Assembly: GCA_964487355.1 (NCBI GenBank)
Contig: CAZAPS010000001.1
Location: forward strand, 1-64,000
Reading direction: 5' to 3'
From: JAXGYX01 sp964487355
GTDB lineage: Bacteria > Bacillota > Clostridia > Saccharofermentanales > Fastidiosipilaceae
Length of the DNA stretch: 64,000 bases
The position numbers and the translations under genes are program-made. Each line of letters starts with the position of its first letter. The first letter of the stretch is position 1. The notes below the pieces were generated by a model. That model saw only the letters and a program-made list of their open reading frames with translations. It was not told the origin of the DNA and did no database searches. Of this stretch, positions 49,463-58,316 are shown one piece after another.

Positions 49463-51755
49463 CCACAGTGGAAACTATTCATTCGACGTGCTTCCCTGCG
49501 ACGTCTTGCAGGACGATCCGCGAACCTTTGGACCCCGCGAAGGATTTGGCGGCGTGGCTCTGGGTTTTTTTGACGGAGTGCACCTCGGCCACCGTGAATT
49601 GATCCGCTCTTTGGTATATGAATGCACGCGGTCGGGCCTGGAACCCGCGGTTTTTTCCATGGATCGCTACCCCAAACAGAAAAATGATGAGAATGGGAAG
49701 CGACTGTTTCAGGGCTACATACATGATATGAATACCCGCATGAACACGTTGCGAGAACTCGGTGTGGAGCGCATGTACATTCAGAAGTTTGACGAGGCGT
49801 TCGCGAGCATGAGCGCGAAGTCATTTTTGGATGACGTGCTGTATACCAAGCTCAAAGCCAGGCTGGTCGTGGTTGGCGCGGATTTTCGCTTCGGACAGGG
49901 CGCCAAGGGCGACGTCACGTTGCTGCGCGACTGGGCTAAAGACAAAGACGTGCGAATCATCGTGGCGGAGGATATCCGCAGCGCCGGAGAAGTTGTGTCC
50001 AGCACCATCATTCGTGAGGCGATCGTAAAGGCTGACATGGAGACCGTCTCCCATTTGCTTGGCGCGGATTTCACGATCAGCGGAATCGTCGTTCCGGGTA
50101 ACGCTTTGGGGCGCACCATCGGGATTCCGACCGCCAACATCAAGCTTCCGGAGGGACAGATCTGTCCACCTTTCGGCGTCTATGTGACCCGCACCAGAGT
50201 GGGCGAAAATGCGTACTTCTCGGTCACTAATTGTGGCCTGCGCCCAACTGTCAATTCCACTGACGACGAGCCGTTGATCGAGACAACCATTCTAAACGAG
50301 GAGATCAATCTATACGGCAAGGAAATTGAAGTCAGTTTCCTCCATTTTCAACGTCCGGAACGAAAGTTCTCCAGCTTTTTGTCGCTTGTGACTCAAATGC
50401 GTGAGGACATGGCCACCGCCGCCGAATGGCAGGAAGCGCACGAGGTGCTTTGGAAAATAACCGAAAAAAGAGGCGTGAATGTTTGGGCGCTGCCGTCCAG
50501 GCGATTCCACAGCTGTGTGCTGAACATCAGTTTCAGCACGCCGGCCGACTCGGAACAGTCCGCGCTGCACGCGCTGCTTTCCCGAGTGTTGACCGCGTGT
50601 TCGGCGGCGTACCCGACCAGGGCGTCGCTGGCGAGGAGACTGGATGAATTATACGGAGCCTCGTTTGACACCTATATTCAGCGTGAGGGTGATTGGCAGA
50701 CTGTTGTGTTCAATGGCAACGCCGTGCACACCGGTGTGGATGGAAGCAAGCCGTTTCACGAGCTGCTTTCGATAGTCATAGACTGCATTCTAAAACCGCT
50801 GCTGGATGAGAACGGTGTCTTGGACGCGGCTATTGTCGAGCAGGAAAAGCGAAGTCTGTTGTTGGAGATTGAGGCGCGTAAAAATGATCGGGCGAAATAC
50901 GCGTTCGACCGCATGATGCAAATTACTTGCGGTGATAACCCGCAAGGCATCCCTTCCAGTGGAGATCCACAATTTTTACGAGAGATCACCCCGTACCAAC
51001 TCACCGCTGCCTGGCGCGATTGGTTGCGTGACGCCGAAATCAGCGTCAACCTGGCCGGTCGCCTGGACACCGAGTCGTTGGATTTATTGAAAGAAAAACT
51101 GAACGAAGTGCCGTTCAACGCGAATCGCGCGGACAAACAGGCCGGCAAGACACCGGCGCCGTTTTGTCCGGGTGAGGTCAACGAAGTTAGCGAGCGCGCG
51201 GCGCTGGAACAGGCGCGCGTCGCGATGGTCTACGCCGGCCTGCCACCTTATCCATCATATAAAGTCGAAGCTGTGAGCGTGTTGAACAGCATGCTGGGCG
51301 CTCACGCCCATTCATTGCTTTTTGATGTTGTGCGAGAAAAGCATGGACTGGCGTACAGCATTTCGTCCACTCCGTTGCGCTACCTGTCATCAATCTATGT
51401 CGGCGCGGGTGTGTATCCTGAATCAATTGAACAGGCGATCGCAGATATCGAAGCCCAGATCGAGTGCCTGGCCACCGGTGATGTCGACCGCAGAATCTTT
51501 GACAGTTCGAAGGAAATGGTCCGCAATCAACTGCTTTCAATTGCCGACAACATGGAACAACTGTTGCTTTTCAAACGCAACAACATCACTTCAGGTCGCA
51601 ACATGGATGTGTCGGATTCATTGAAACTACTCGCCGAGGTCACACCCGGGGACGTCGCCCGAATCGCGGCGAATCTGCGGCGGATCACAACATACGTGTT
51701 GTTGCCGGAGGCGCTCGCAGAGTCAAATGAAACCAAAGAGGAGACGCGTTCATGA
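49437..51755 (+). CDS. ribF: Fusion: bifunctional RibF (FAD synthase) plus YmfF-type inactive M16 peptidase
   Basis: A 772-residue protein with two complete modules. Residues 1-335 are RibF: the adenylyltransferase motif GFFDGVHLGHREL at 43-55, VVGADFRFGQGAKG, SSTIIREAI, and the kinase domain GNALGRTIGIPTANI with NCGLRPTV, making FMN and FAD. From about residue 346 (GVNVWALPSRRFHSCVL) it is a YmfF-like M16 family protein, with YPTRASLARRLDELYGASF and REKHGLAYSISS but without the HxxEH zinc motif. Normally these are separate genes. The start appears to be TTG at 49437, overlapping truB. The next gene, the active M16 partner, overlaps by four bases. Confidence 0.92.
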   Translation: MTTIQHDFDHSGNYSFDVLPCDVLQDDPRTFGPREGFGGVALGFFDGVHLGHRELIRSLVYECTRSGLEPAVFSMDRYPKQKNDENGKRLFQGYIHDMNTRMNTLRELGVERMYIQKFDEAFASMSAKSFLDDVLYTKLKARLVVVGADFRFGQGAKGDVTLLRDWAKDKDVRIIVAEDIRSAGEVVSSTIIREAIVKADMETVSHLLGADFTISGIVVPGNALGRTIGIPTANIKLPEGQICPPFGVYVTRTRVGENAYFSVTNCGLRPTVNSTDDEPLIETTILNEEINLYGKEIEVSFLHFQRPERKFSSFLSLVTQMREDMATAAEWQEAHEVLWKITEKRGVNVWALPSRRFHSCVLNISFSTPADSEQSALHALLSRVLTACSAAYPTRASLARRLDELYGASFDTYIQREGDWQTVVFNGNAVHTGVDGSKPFHELLSIVIDCILKPLLDENGVLDAAIVEQEKRSLLLEIEARKNDRAKYAFDRMMQITCGDNPQGIPSSGDPQFLREITPYQLTAAWRDWLRDAEISVNLAGRLDTESLDLLKEKLNEVPFNANRADKQAGKTPAPFCPGEVNEVSERAALEQARVAMVYAGLPPYPSYKVEAVSVLNSMLGAHAHSLLFDVVREKHGLAYSISSTPLRYLSSIYVGAGVYPESIEQAIADIEAQIECLATGDVDRRIFDSSKEMVRNQLLSIADNMEQLLLFKRNNITSGRNMDVSDSLKLLAEVTPGDVARIAANLRRITTYVLLPEALAESNETKEETRS

Positions 51756-53107
51756 CAACCCGATACGGATTCATCCGCAATGAAAAGAAAGACACGCTGT
51801 CCGGTTCTTTGATGCGGACTTACCAGCATATCAGCGGGATGAACATCACTTTTGTCCCCAAACCCGGATTTAGCAAAAAGTTCGCGGCCCTTTTAATTCC
51901 GTACGGCTCGATTCATACAAAATTTTACGAAAGCGGTGAAGAAGAGGAAGGGCGCGAGCCGGTTACCGTTCCCGCGGGCACCGCGCATTATTTAGAGCAC
52001 TGCGTCTTCTCACGAAATGACGACGGTGACGGCGGATTGCTGGGTAAATTAGCCGCCTATGGCGCCCAGGCCAACGCGTACACAACCTACACCCACACAT
52101 TGTATTATTTCAGCACGGTCGACCATTTTTCAGAGGCGCTTCAATTATATCTGCGGGCGATTTCAAACCCACAGTTGAGTGATGAGCGGGTGGAAGCCGA
52201 GCGCGATATAATCGCGGCGGAGCTGAACATGTATCGAGATGATCCGGACAATGTGGCCTTCAATCGTCTGATGAAAAATCTGTTTTTGGAGCATGGGGCG
52301 AGAGAGGATATTGGCGGAACGGTGGACAGCATCCGTTCGATCACAAGCGATCATCTCAAGACCGTCCACCGCAATTTTTACGCGCCTAACTTCCTGTCGC
52401 TTGTGCTGGCGGGAGACTTCGATGATGACTACATCCTGGATTTGCTGGAGACGTTGGATCGAGAGCTGCCTGACTCATCTATCGCCTGGCCGGCGGACCC
52501 CATTATGGAGGTTGAACAGCCGCGAACCGCTTGCTATTCGGAAACCATCCGGGCAGACGTCGCGGCAGAATCATTTTTGCTGGGCTACAAAGACAGCCAT
52601 GTCAACGCTTTGACTAAAAGTGGCGGCTGTAACCTGATGATGCATCAACTGGCGGGTCAATTATATATCGATTCCATTATTGGAACGGCGACCCCGCTTT
52701 ACGAAAGACTGTATGCCGAGGGTATCATCAATGATTCTTTCTCTGTATCCTACATGCGCGAATCGGATTTCGCGTTTGTGCTGGTCGGCGGGGAATCTGA
52801 AAACCCCGAAGCCACGGCGGACGCGGTGCATCAAGCTTTGACCGAAGCGGTCCGTGGAGGAACCATCGATGAAGATTTATTTGATCTACAGAAAAAGGTG
52901 GTCACCGGACAGTTCATCCGCTCGCTCGATTCGGTGGACGCCGCCGGCATGACCGCGGCGCATTGTCGCCTGAATAATATCGATTTGTTCGATTATTCCG
53001 GTGTGTTTTCACGAATCGACCTGGATGATACAATTGCAACTATGGATTTTTTGGCTGATCAGGATATTTTTTCCCGAATCATCGTAAAGAAATTGAAGGA
53101 GAGTTAA
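51752..53107 (+). CDS. ymfH: M16 family zinc peptidase, YmfH-type
   Basis: A 451-residue M16B peptidase. The inverted zinc motif HYLEH lies at residues 79-83, with the third ligand expected at Glu158 in AERDIIAAELNMY. It is the likely active subunit that pairs with the YmfF-like part of the preceding fusion, as M16 proteins work as active/inactive heterodimers. In Bacillus the ymf genes have been linked to maturation of modified EF-P; the true substrate is unsettled. The start overlaps the fusion stop (ATGA), with GAGGAG upstream. Confidence 0.93.
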   Translation: MTTRYGFIRNEKKDTLSGSLMRTYQHISGMNITFVPKPGFSKKFAALLIPYGSIHTKFYESGEEEEGREPVTVPAGTAHYLEHCVFSRNDDGDGGLLGKLAAYGAQANAYTTYTHTLYYFSTVDHFSEALQLYLRAISNPQLSDERVEAERDIIAAELNMYRDDPDNVAFNRLMKNLFLEHGAREDIGGTVDSIRSITSDHLKTVHRNFYAPNFLSLVLAGDFDDDYILDLLETLDRELPDSSIAWPADPIMEVEQPRTACYSETIRADVAAESFLLGYKDSHVNALTKSGGCNLMMHQLAGQLYIDSIIGTATPLYERLYAEGIINDSFSVSYMRESDFAFVLVGGESENPEATADAVHQALTEAVRGGTIDEDLFDLQKKVVTGQFIRSLDSVDAAGMTAAHCRLNNIDLFDYSGVFSRIDLDDTIATMDFLADQDIFSRIIVKKLKES

Positions 53108-53110
53108 ACC

Positions 53111-54634
53111 ATGTCCAGCGATTATTTGGTCGCCTTTCCCGGGCTTGGCATCGATCCGTTCCCGGTAAATCGCGTCGCTTTTTCTGTTTTTGGTCTACCG
53201 GTCTATTGGTACGGGCTGATCATCGCGATTGCCGCGGTATTTTGCATGATCCTCGCGTTCCGTGATTCTCAAAAATTCAACTTGAGCTCGGATGACGTGG
53301 TGGATATCATGTTGCTGGTCGTGCCTCTGATGATTGTTTTCGCGCGATTGTATTACGTGGCCTTTCAATGGGATTATTATCGTGATAATTTAGCGCGTAT
53401 CTTTGACACCCGAGACGGTGGTTTGGCCTTTTATGGCGGGGTGATCGGTGGAGTGATTGGACTATTTGTCTTTTCAAAATGGAAGAATAGAAGAGTTGGA
53501 GATATTCTTGATTTTTGCGCGGTCTATGTTCCACTTGGACAGGCGATCGGCCGTTGGGGGAATTTCTTCAACCAAGAGGCGTTCGGCACCAATACGAAGT
53601 TGCCTTGGGGCATGATCAGCAATGGCACCGCGGACTATTTTTTACAACATCCACAGCTGGGGCAGGACCCAACCTCGCCGGTTCATCCGACATTCTTATA
53701 TGAATTCATCGCGAATATTGTTATTTTTTTCATTTTACTAAAAGTTCGCAAAGAATCGAAAATTCGTTTTGAAACGTTCTCGTGGTACGTCGTCCTGTAT
53801 GGCGCCGTGAGATTCTTTGTCGAGAGCATCCGCACTGATTCACTTTATATTGGTCAGACAAACTTGCGTGTGTCCATGCTGATTTCCGCGTTGATGGTGC
53901 TCGGAGGGCTGGCTTTTCTGGGTGTGTTGTGGCTGAACGATCGCAGGATGATCAAACAGGGCCTGGTGACACCCGATGGAACTGTACTTGAGTCCGAGAT
54001 TGATGAAGCCGGAACAGATGAAAAAGACATGGGAGAAGAAGCTGACGAGTCTGCTACCGAAGAATCCGGTGAGAAAACGGAAATGGTGGAATCGGCTGAC
54101 GGATCGGACGAAGAGGCCACCTCGGTGTCCGATGACAAAGAGACAGCGGAGAGTTACGCCAAGATTGAGGTTCATGACGGTCCCCAAGAGGAATATATTG
54201 ATCTGACCGAAATTTATCAAACAGAGAAAACCGACGATGAAAAATCATTTGAGACGATCCCTCCCGACGGCGTGTCGCTGGAAACGCTGGCGACCGAAGA
54301 GGAGTATCCGGACGCCGCTCAGGTGAGCCAACTTCTGGAAGATGAACAAAAAATGAAAACGGCGGTTGAGCGTGAATCCGATGAGGAATTCCTACAGGAC
54401 GAATACGCGAAAACTGATGCCCGGCCGACCGATGAAGCCGAGTTTACCGATGTGGCGGAACTTTATGACGCGACCAAGCTTAAGGACTCGGGAGCCGATA
54501 AAATGATTGAGGAGATAACCGCCGAGCAAGCCGAGTCCAAAGAGTCTGATTCATTGACTGTCGACGCCTACCTGGAGCGGACGGATTCAGATTCTCAGGT
54601 CGATGATCCGGCTGAAAGCAAGACCGACCAGTGA
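53111..54634 (+). CDS. lgt: Prolipoprotein diacylglyceryl transferase with long acidic tail
   Basis: A 507-residue Lgt, about 220 residues longer than normal. Residues 1-285 are the membrane enzyme, with seven hydrophobic segments, YWYGLIIAIA near 34, FYGGVIGG near 110, and the Lgt signature GRWGNFFNQEAFG near 148-160. It adds diacylglycerol to lipobox cysteines, such as those of the two binding proteins in this window. Residues 290-507 form a hydrophilic tail dominated by Asp, Glu, Ser and Thr, with no membrane helix, probably disordered in the cytoplasm. GGAGAG precedes the ATG. Confidence 0.95.
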   Translation: MSSDYLVAFPGLGIDPFPVNRVAFSVFGLPVYWYGLIIAIAAVFCMILAFRDSQKFNLSSDDVVDIMLLVVPLMIVFARLYYVAFQWDYYRDNLARIFDTRDGGLAFYGGVIGGVIGLFVFSKWKNRRVGDILDFCAVYVPLGQAIGRWGNFFNQEAFGTNTKLPWGMISNGTADYFLQHPQLGQDPTSPVHPTFLYEFIANIVIFFILLKVRKESKIRFETFSWYVVLYGAVRFFVESIRTDSLYIGQTNLRVSMLISALMVLGGLAFLGVLWLNDRRMIKQGLVTPDGTVLESEIDEAGTDEKDMGEEADESATEESGEKTEMVESADGSDEEATSVSDDKETAESYAKIEVHDGPQEEYIDLTEIYQTEKTDDEKSFETIPPDGVSLETLATEEEYPDAAQVSQLLEDEQKMKTAVERESDEEFLQDEYAKTDARPTDEAEFTDVAELYDATKLKDSGADKMIEEITAEQAESKESDSLTVDAYLERTDSDSQVDDPAESKTDQ

Positions 54635-55770
54635 GAAGTATGAGTATTGAACAGACCAGGCAGACTCCGTTTTATCGCACGCTGGATTATTGGCTGCTGA
54701 TTCCCGTGCTTTGCATCTGTGGGATCAGCCTCTATGTCCTGAGCTTCGTTTTAGAACGACGCCTGCCGGGAGGATATCCGCGCAACTTTATTGTTCAGTG
54801 CGCGTCGGTTGTGATCGGCTTTGCGGTAATGCTGATAATCGCCAAGCTGGGGGTGGATAAACTGCGCCTCGTTGGTTGGATCACCTATGTGCTCGCGGTG
54901 GGGCTGCAGCTGATGCTTCCTTTGTTCGGTGATCAGGCAATCGCGGCGCGCACGGGTTCCAACAGCTGGTTGAAAGTGCCACTGGTTGGGTCGATGCAAC
55001 CTTCAGAGTTTAGTAAAATCGCGCTGTTGATCCTGGTTTCCTTTGTGCTGGAAGGTATGCTGGATAAAAAATACAGCTACGCCAAGGGTGCCGGTTTGAT
55101 CACGCTGTTGGTCGCGCCCCACTTTGTGCTGATTCTGGGCATGCAAAAAGATTTCGGCACAGCGATGGTGATCGTCTTCATGCTTTCGGTGATGATTTTT
55201 ATCTGGGGCATCCGTCTGCGCTATGTTGTGCTGGCCGGTTCATTGATGGTCATCGCCATTCCGTTGATCTGGACGTTCTATTTGGTGGAATATCAGAAAA
55301 AACGTATCTTGGCCTTCTTGTATCCGGGGTATGACCCCGATGCCACCTACAACGTCGATCAGGCCAAACGCGCCATCGCGGCGGGTGGATTGACAGGACA
55401 CCGATCCGGTGGACACATCGATGTGCCGGTACAAGAATCGGATTTTATCTTTTCCGCTGTCGGTGAGCTGCTGGGTTTTGTTGGCGCCGCCGCGCTGGTT
55501 GTCTTGATTTTTGTGTTCCTTTTGCGCGCGATCTATGTTTCATCAAAGGCGACAACGTCCGCCTTGCGTTTTATGGGAACAGGCGTCACGTCCGTGTTCG
55601 CCGTTCACTCCATCGAGAACATCGGAATGTCTCTTGGATTGCTGCCAGTTACCGGCATCCCCCTCCCTTTCGTGAGTCAGGGTGGTTCGGCGATGGTGGC
55701 GAACTTTCTTTCGTTGGGTGTGCTGATGGCGATTGTGCAGGAGAGAAATCAACGCCAATTCACATTTTGA
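54631..55770 (+). CDS. rodA: RodA/FtsW SEDS-family peptidoglycan polymerase
   Basis: A 379-residue polytopic SEDS protein. Markers are NSWLKVPLVGSMQPSEFSKI near 110, the active-site Asp in VPVQESDFIFSAVGE near 267, GMSLGLLPVTGIPLPFVSQGG near 330 and the final ERN. It polymerises lipid II into glycan strands with a partner PBP; the short N- and C-termini favour RodA over FtsW. The GTG at 54631 overlaps the lgt stop; an ATG at 54640 is an equally possible start. No pbp2 or mre genes are in view. Confidence 0.92.
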   Translation: MRSMSIEQTRQTPFYRTLDYWLLIPVLCICGISLYVLSFVLERRLPGGYPRNFIVQCASVVIGFAVMLIIAKLGVDKLRLVGWITYVLAVGLQLMLPLFGDQAIAARTGSNSWLKVPLVGSMQPSEFSKIALLILVSFVLEGMLDKKYSYAKGAGLITLLVAPHFVLILGMQKDFGTAMVIVFMLSVMIFIWGIRLRYVVLAGSLMVIAIPLIWTFYLVEYQKKRILAFLYPGYDPDATYNVDQAKRAIAAGGLTGHRSGGHIDVPVQESDFIFSAVGELLGFVGAAALVVLIFVFLLRAIYVSSKATTSALRFMGTGVTSVFAVHSIENIGMSLGLLPVTGIPLPFVSQGGSAMVANFLSLGVLMAIVQERNQRQFTF

Positions 55771-55807
55771 TTAAATGAGAGCGAAGAAAATAAATTCGGC
55801 TGACCTA

Positions 55808-55836
55808 TTGTATTCTTATATTTGATGGCATATACT
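55808..55836 (+). promoter_or_regulatory. Promoter of the trp operon
   Basis: TTGTAT and TATACT are 17 bases apart. A small palindrome TTCGATT-TGAT-AATCGAA (55846-55863) sits at the predicted start of the transcript, before the T-box. Confidence 0.65.
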
Positions 55837-55889
55837 AATTTGTAATTCGATTTGATAATCGAAATATTAAAACCGTGGATTGAGTAATA

Positions 55890-56131
55890 GTAAGATCTCG
55901 CGATTGGCACAGAGAGCGCCCGTTGGTGGAAGTGGCGTCTGATGCAGATACTGAATGGACTCATGAGGGCGGCAGGAAAGTTCGCGAGAACGAGTAATGG
56001 CCGACGGGGACTTCACCCGTTATCCGGAAGAACACATGTTGGTGTGGAGAGAGGGCGTTTACGAACGCCAATTTAGGTGGTACCGCAGAAGTCTCGGCTT
56101 TTGTCCTATGCAGGACAAAAGCCGTTTTTTT
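55890..56131 (+). promoter_or_regulatory. T-box riboswitch, tRNA-Trp specific, with terminator
   Basis: Stem I closes by CTCGCGA (55897-55903) with TCGCGAG (55982-55988). On its 3' side GAA-TGG-ACTC places the specifier codon TGG (Trp) at 55956-55958. The T-box proper, AGGTGGTACCGC, is at 56075-56086. The terminator CGGCTTTTGTCCT/AGGACAAAAGCCG (56095-56124) ends in seven T. Uncharged tRNA-Trp should stabilise the antiterminator and turn on the trp genes. Confidence 0.95.
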
Positions 56132-56171
56132 GTTTTAAACAAAATCACGATCCGCGGTCGGGAGGGTAAAG

Positions 56172-57716
56172 ATGACAATACCGGAGAGAGAACAATTTTT
56201 CACATATGCGCAGGACCATCCGCGCGTGCCACTCGCCAAAGAAGTTTTGGCGGATTTGGTTACGCCGATCGCGATTCTAAGACAACTGGCGCGACGCAGT
56301 ACGCGTTACTTTTTGCTGGAAAGTGTCGAAGGCGGTGAACGCTGGGGGAGATATTCATTTTTGGGCTTTGATCCGATCGTAAGAGCCTACTGTGATTCGG
56401 GAGTGGTCACCATCCTTGATTACCAAACTACCGATTCAAAATCGGCTGCGGCAGATTCCGAACGGCAAGCCACAAGGACAAGGACTGTCCACACCGACAA
56501 GCCTTTCGAGGCGCTGCGGCATTTGCTAATGGACTATCGGGCACCGGTTGTCGAGGAATTGCCGATTTTCGCCGGTGGCCTGGTTGGCTATTCGGCGTAC
56601 GCGATGTATGAGTACAGTGAGCCAAGCGTACATATTGGCAGAGGAGGCGCTCATGATTTTGACTGGATGCTGTTTGACAAAGTGATCGCCTATGACCATT
56701 TGAAACAAAAAATGGTGCTGATCGTAAATGCCGACACCGCGTCGCGAACGCCCGATCAAGCCTACATGGCCGCGAGACAACAACTGGGGGAACTGGAGTC
56801 TTTCGTCTTCGGATCATCGACCGGTATGGAACCGACTCCCATCGAGCCTGTCATCGACAAATCCTCGACCTCTTTTGTTTCCGCTCAGACCTTTTCGGAG
56901 TACGAGGAAATGATTGAGCGGGCGAAACGGCATATCTTGAATGGTGAGATTTTTCAAGTTGTGTTGTCGCGCCGCTTCACAAAAACAAGGCGGATCAACA
57001 TGGTGGACGCGTATCGTGTTCTACGCAGCACCAACCCATCGCCCTACATGGTATATCTGCGGATCGAAGACGATACCATCATCAGCACCTCGCCCGAGAC
57101 ATTGGTCAAACTGCGGCACGGCAGACTAACCACCGTTCCGGTGGCGGGATCCAGGCCCAGAGGTGGTTCGCCCGCGGAAGATCGAGAGCTGGAAGCTGAT
57201 TTATTGGCGGATGAGAAAGAATTGGCGGAACACAATATGCTGGTTGACTTGGGCAGAAATGACCTGGGCCGGATCGCACGTCCCGGCAGCGTGGAAGTGA
57301 CGGCGTATAAAGAGATTCATCGTTATTCCAAAGTCATGCATATCTGTTCACAGGTGGAAGCTGAACTCGCCGAAGGTCGGGACGCGTTTGACGCGCTGGA
57401 GGCTGTCCAACCCGCGGGTACTTTGTCCGGAGCGCCCAAAATACGGGCGTGTCAAATTATCGAGGAACTGGAAAATCGACCGCGTGGAATCTATGGCGGC
57501 GCGTTGGGCTACATCTCCTTGTCCGGACAGTTGGACTGCTGCATCGCCATCCGGATGGCGCATCAGCGGGGCACCGAGATCAGTGTGCAGGCGGGAGCCG
57601 GAATTGTGTTGGACAGTCGCCCCGCGACGGAGTTTGCCGAAACAGAGCAAAAGGCCGCGGCGGTAATTGCCGCGATTGAGGCGGTGGAAGGAAAAGATGA
57701 TGATTATATTGATTGA
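56172..57716 (+). CDS. trpE: Anthranilate synthase component I
   Basis: A 514-residue TrpE. The tryptophan feedback site appears as FLLESVEGGERWGRYSF near residue 47. The chorismate-binding core contains GEIFQVVLSRRF, STSPETLVKLRHG, PVAGSRPRGG, VDLGRNDLGR and PAGTLSGAPKIRA. It makes anthranilate from chorismate using ammonia supplied by TrpG or free. GGGAGG precedes the ATG, which lies 40 bases after the T-box terminator. Its stop overlaps trpG by 20 bases. Confidence 0.97.
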   Translation: MTIPEREQFFTYAQDHPRVPLAKEVLADLVTPIAILRQLARRSTRYFLLESVEGGERWGRYSFLGFDPIVRAYCDSGVVTILDYQTTDSKSAAADSERQATRTRTVHTDKPFEALRHLLMDYRAPVVEELPIFAGGLVGYSAYAMYEYSEPSVHIGRGGAHDFDWMLFDKVIAYDHLKQKMVLIVNADTASRTPDQAYMAARQQLGELESFVFGSSTGMEPTPIEPVIDKSSTSFVSAQTFSEYEEMIERAKRHILNGEIFQVVLSRRFTKTRRINMVDAYRVLRSTNPSPYMVYLRIEDDTIISTSPETLVKLRHGRLTTVPVAGSRPRGGSPAEDRELEADLLADEKELAEHNMLVDLGRNDLGRIARPGSVEVTAYKEIHRYSKVMHICSQVEAELAEGRDAFDALEAVQPAGTLSGAPKIRACQIIEELENRPRGIYGGALGYISLSGQLDCCIAIRMAHQRGTEISVQAGAGIVLDSRPATEFAETEQKAAAVIAAIEAVEGKDDDYID

Positions 57717-58299
57717 TAACTACGGCGGTTTTACCTACAACCTCGCCCAGATCATCAGCGGATCCGGATACGAGGTAAACGTGTTGCGCAACGATGAGAT
57801 TGATGTGGAAAAGATCCTGGATCTGCGTCCCGAAAAGATTGTTTTGTCGCCGGGACCGGGTCAGCCCGCGGACGCGGGTGTGTGTGAAAGACTCGTGAGG
57901 CATTGTCCCGCGGATATTCCTTTGCTGGGAATTGGTCTGGGCCATCAGTGCGTCTGCACAGAGTTTGGCGGTGAGGTTGTGCCCGCGAAGACGCTGATGC
58001 ACGGTAAAACCGCGTTGGTCAGGCTTGGCGACCACCCACTGTTCGCCGGTTTGAGCCGGACGATCAAGGCCGGTTGCTATCATTCTCTGGTCGTGTCCGC
58101 CTCGTCTTTGTCCAAAGCGCTTCGAGTGATCGCCGTCGACGACGAGGGATATGTGATGGCGGTGGCTCATTCGGCAAAACCGCTGTTTGGGCTGCAGTTT
58201 CACCCGGAGTCGATCCTGACCGAATCAGGAGAAGATATTTTACGAAATTTTTGCGAACTCACTCCAACCGCCGAGGCGCTGTCGCCACGAACATTATAG
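57697..58299 (+). CDS. trpG: Anthranilate synthase component II (glutaminase) lacking the catalytic cysteine
   Basis: A 200-residue class I glutamine amidotransferase-like subunit. The oxyanion region LSPGPGQPADAG and the His/Glu pair in FHPESIL (His169, Glu171) are intact, and MHGKTA is present. The nucleophile elbow, normally G-x-C-L-G-H-Q, reads GIGLGHQ: codon 80 (57934-57936) is GGT, Gly, in place of Cys. Two other cysteines follow at 84 and 86 but are not in the nucleophile position. Glutamine hydrolysis should be lost; the subunit may only structure TrpE, which would then use free ammonia. GGAAGG stands before the ATG. Confidence 0.93.
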   Translation: MMIILIDNYGGFTYNLAQIISGSGYEVNVLRNDEIDVEKILDLRPEKIVLSPGPGQPADAGVCERLVRHCPADIPLLGIGLGHQCVCTEFGGEVVPAKTLMHGKTALVRLGDHPLFAGLSRTIKAGCYHSLVVSASSLSKALRVIAVDDEGYVMAVAHSAKPLFGLQFHPESILTESGEDILRNFCELTPTAEALSPRTL

Positions 58300-58316
58300 T
58301 AAGGAAAGGAAAGATC

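Noticed and set aside
58074..58316. Upstream extension of TrpD
   Set aside because: It overlaps the end of trpG; the ATG at 58317 has a good ribosome site and gives normal TrpD length.
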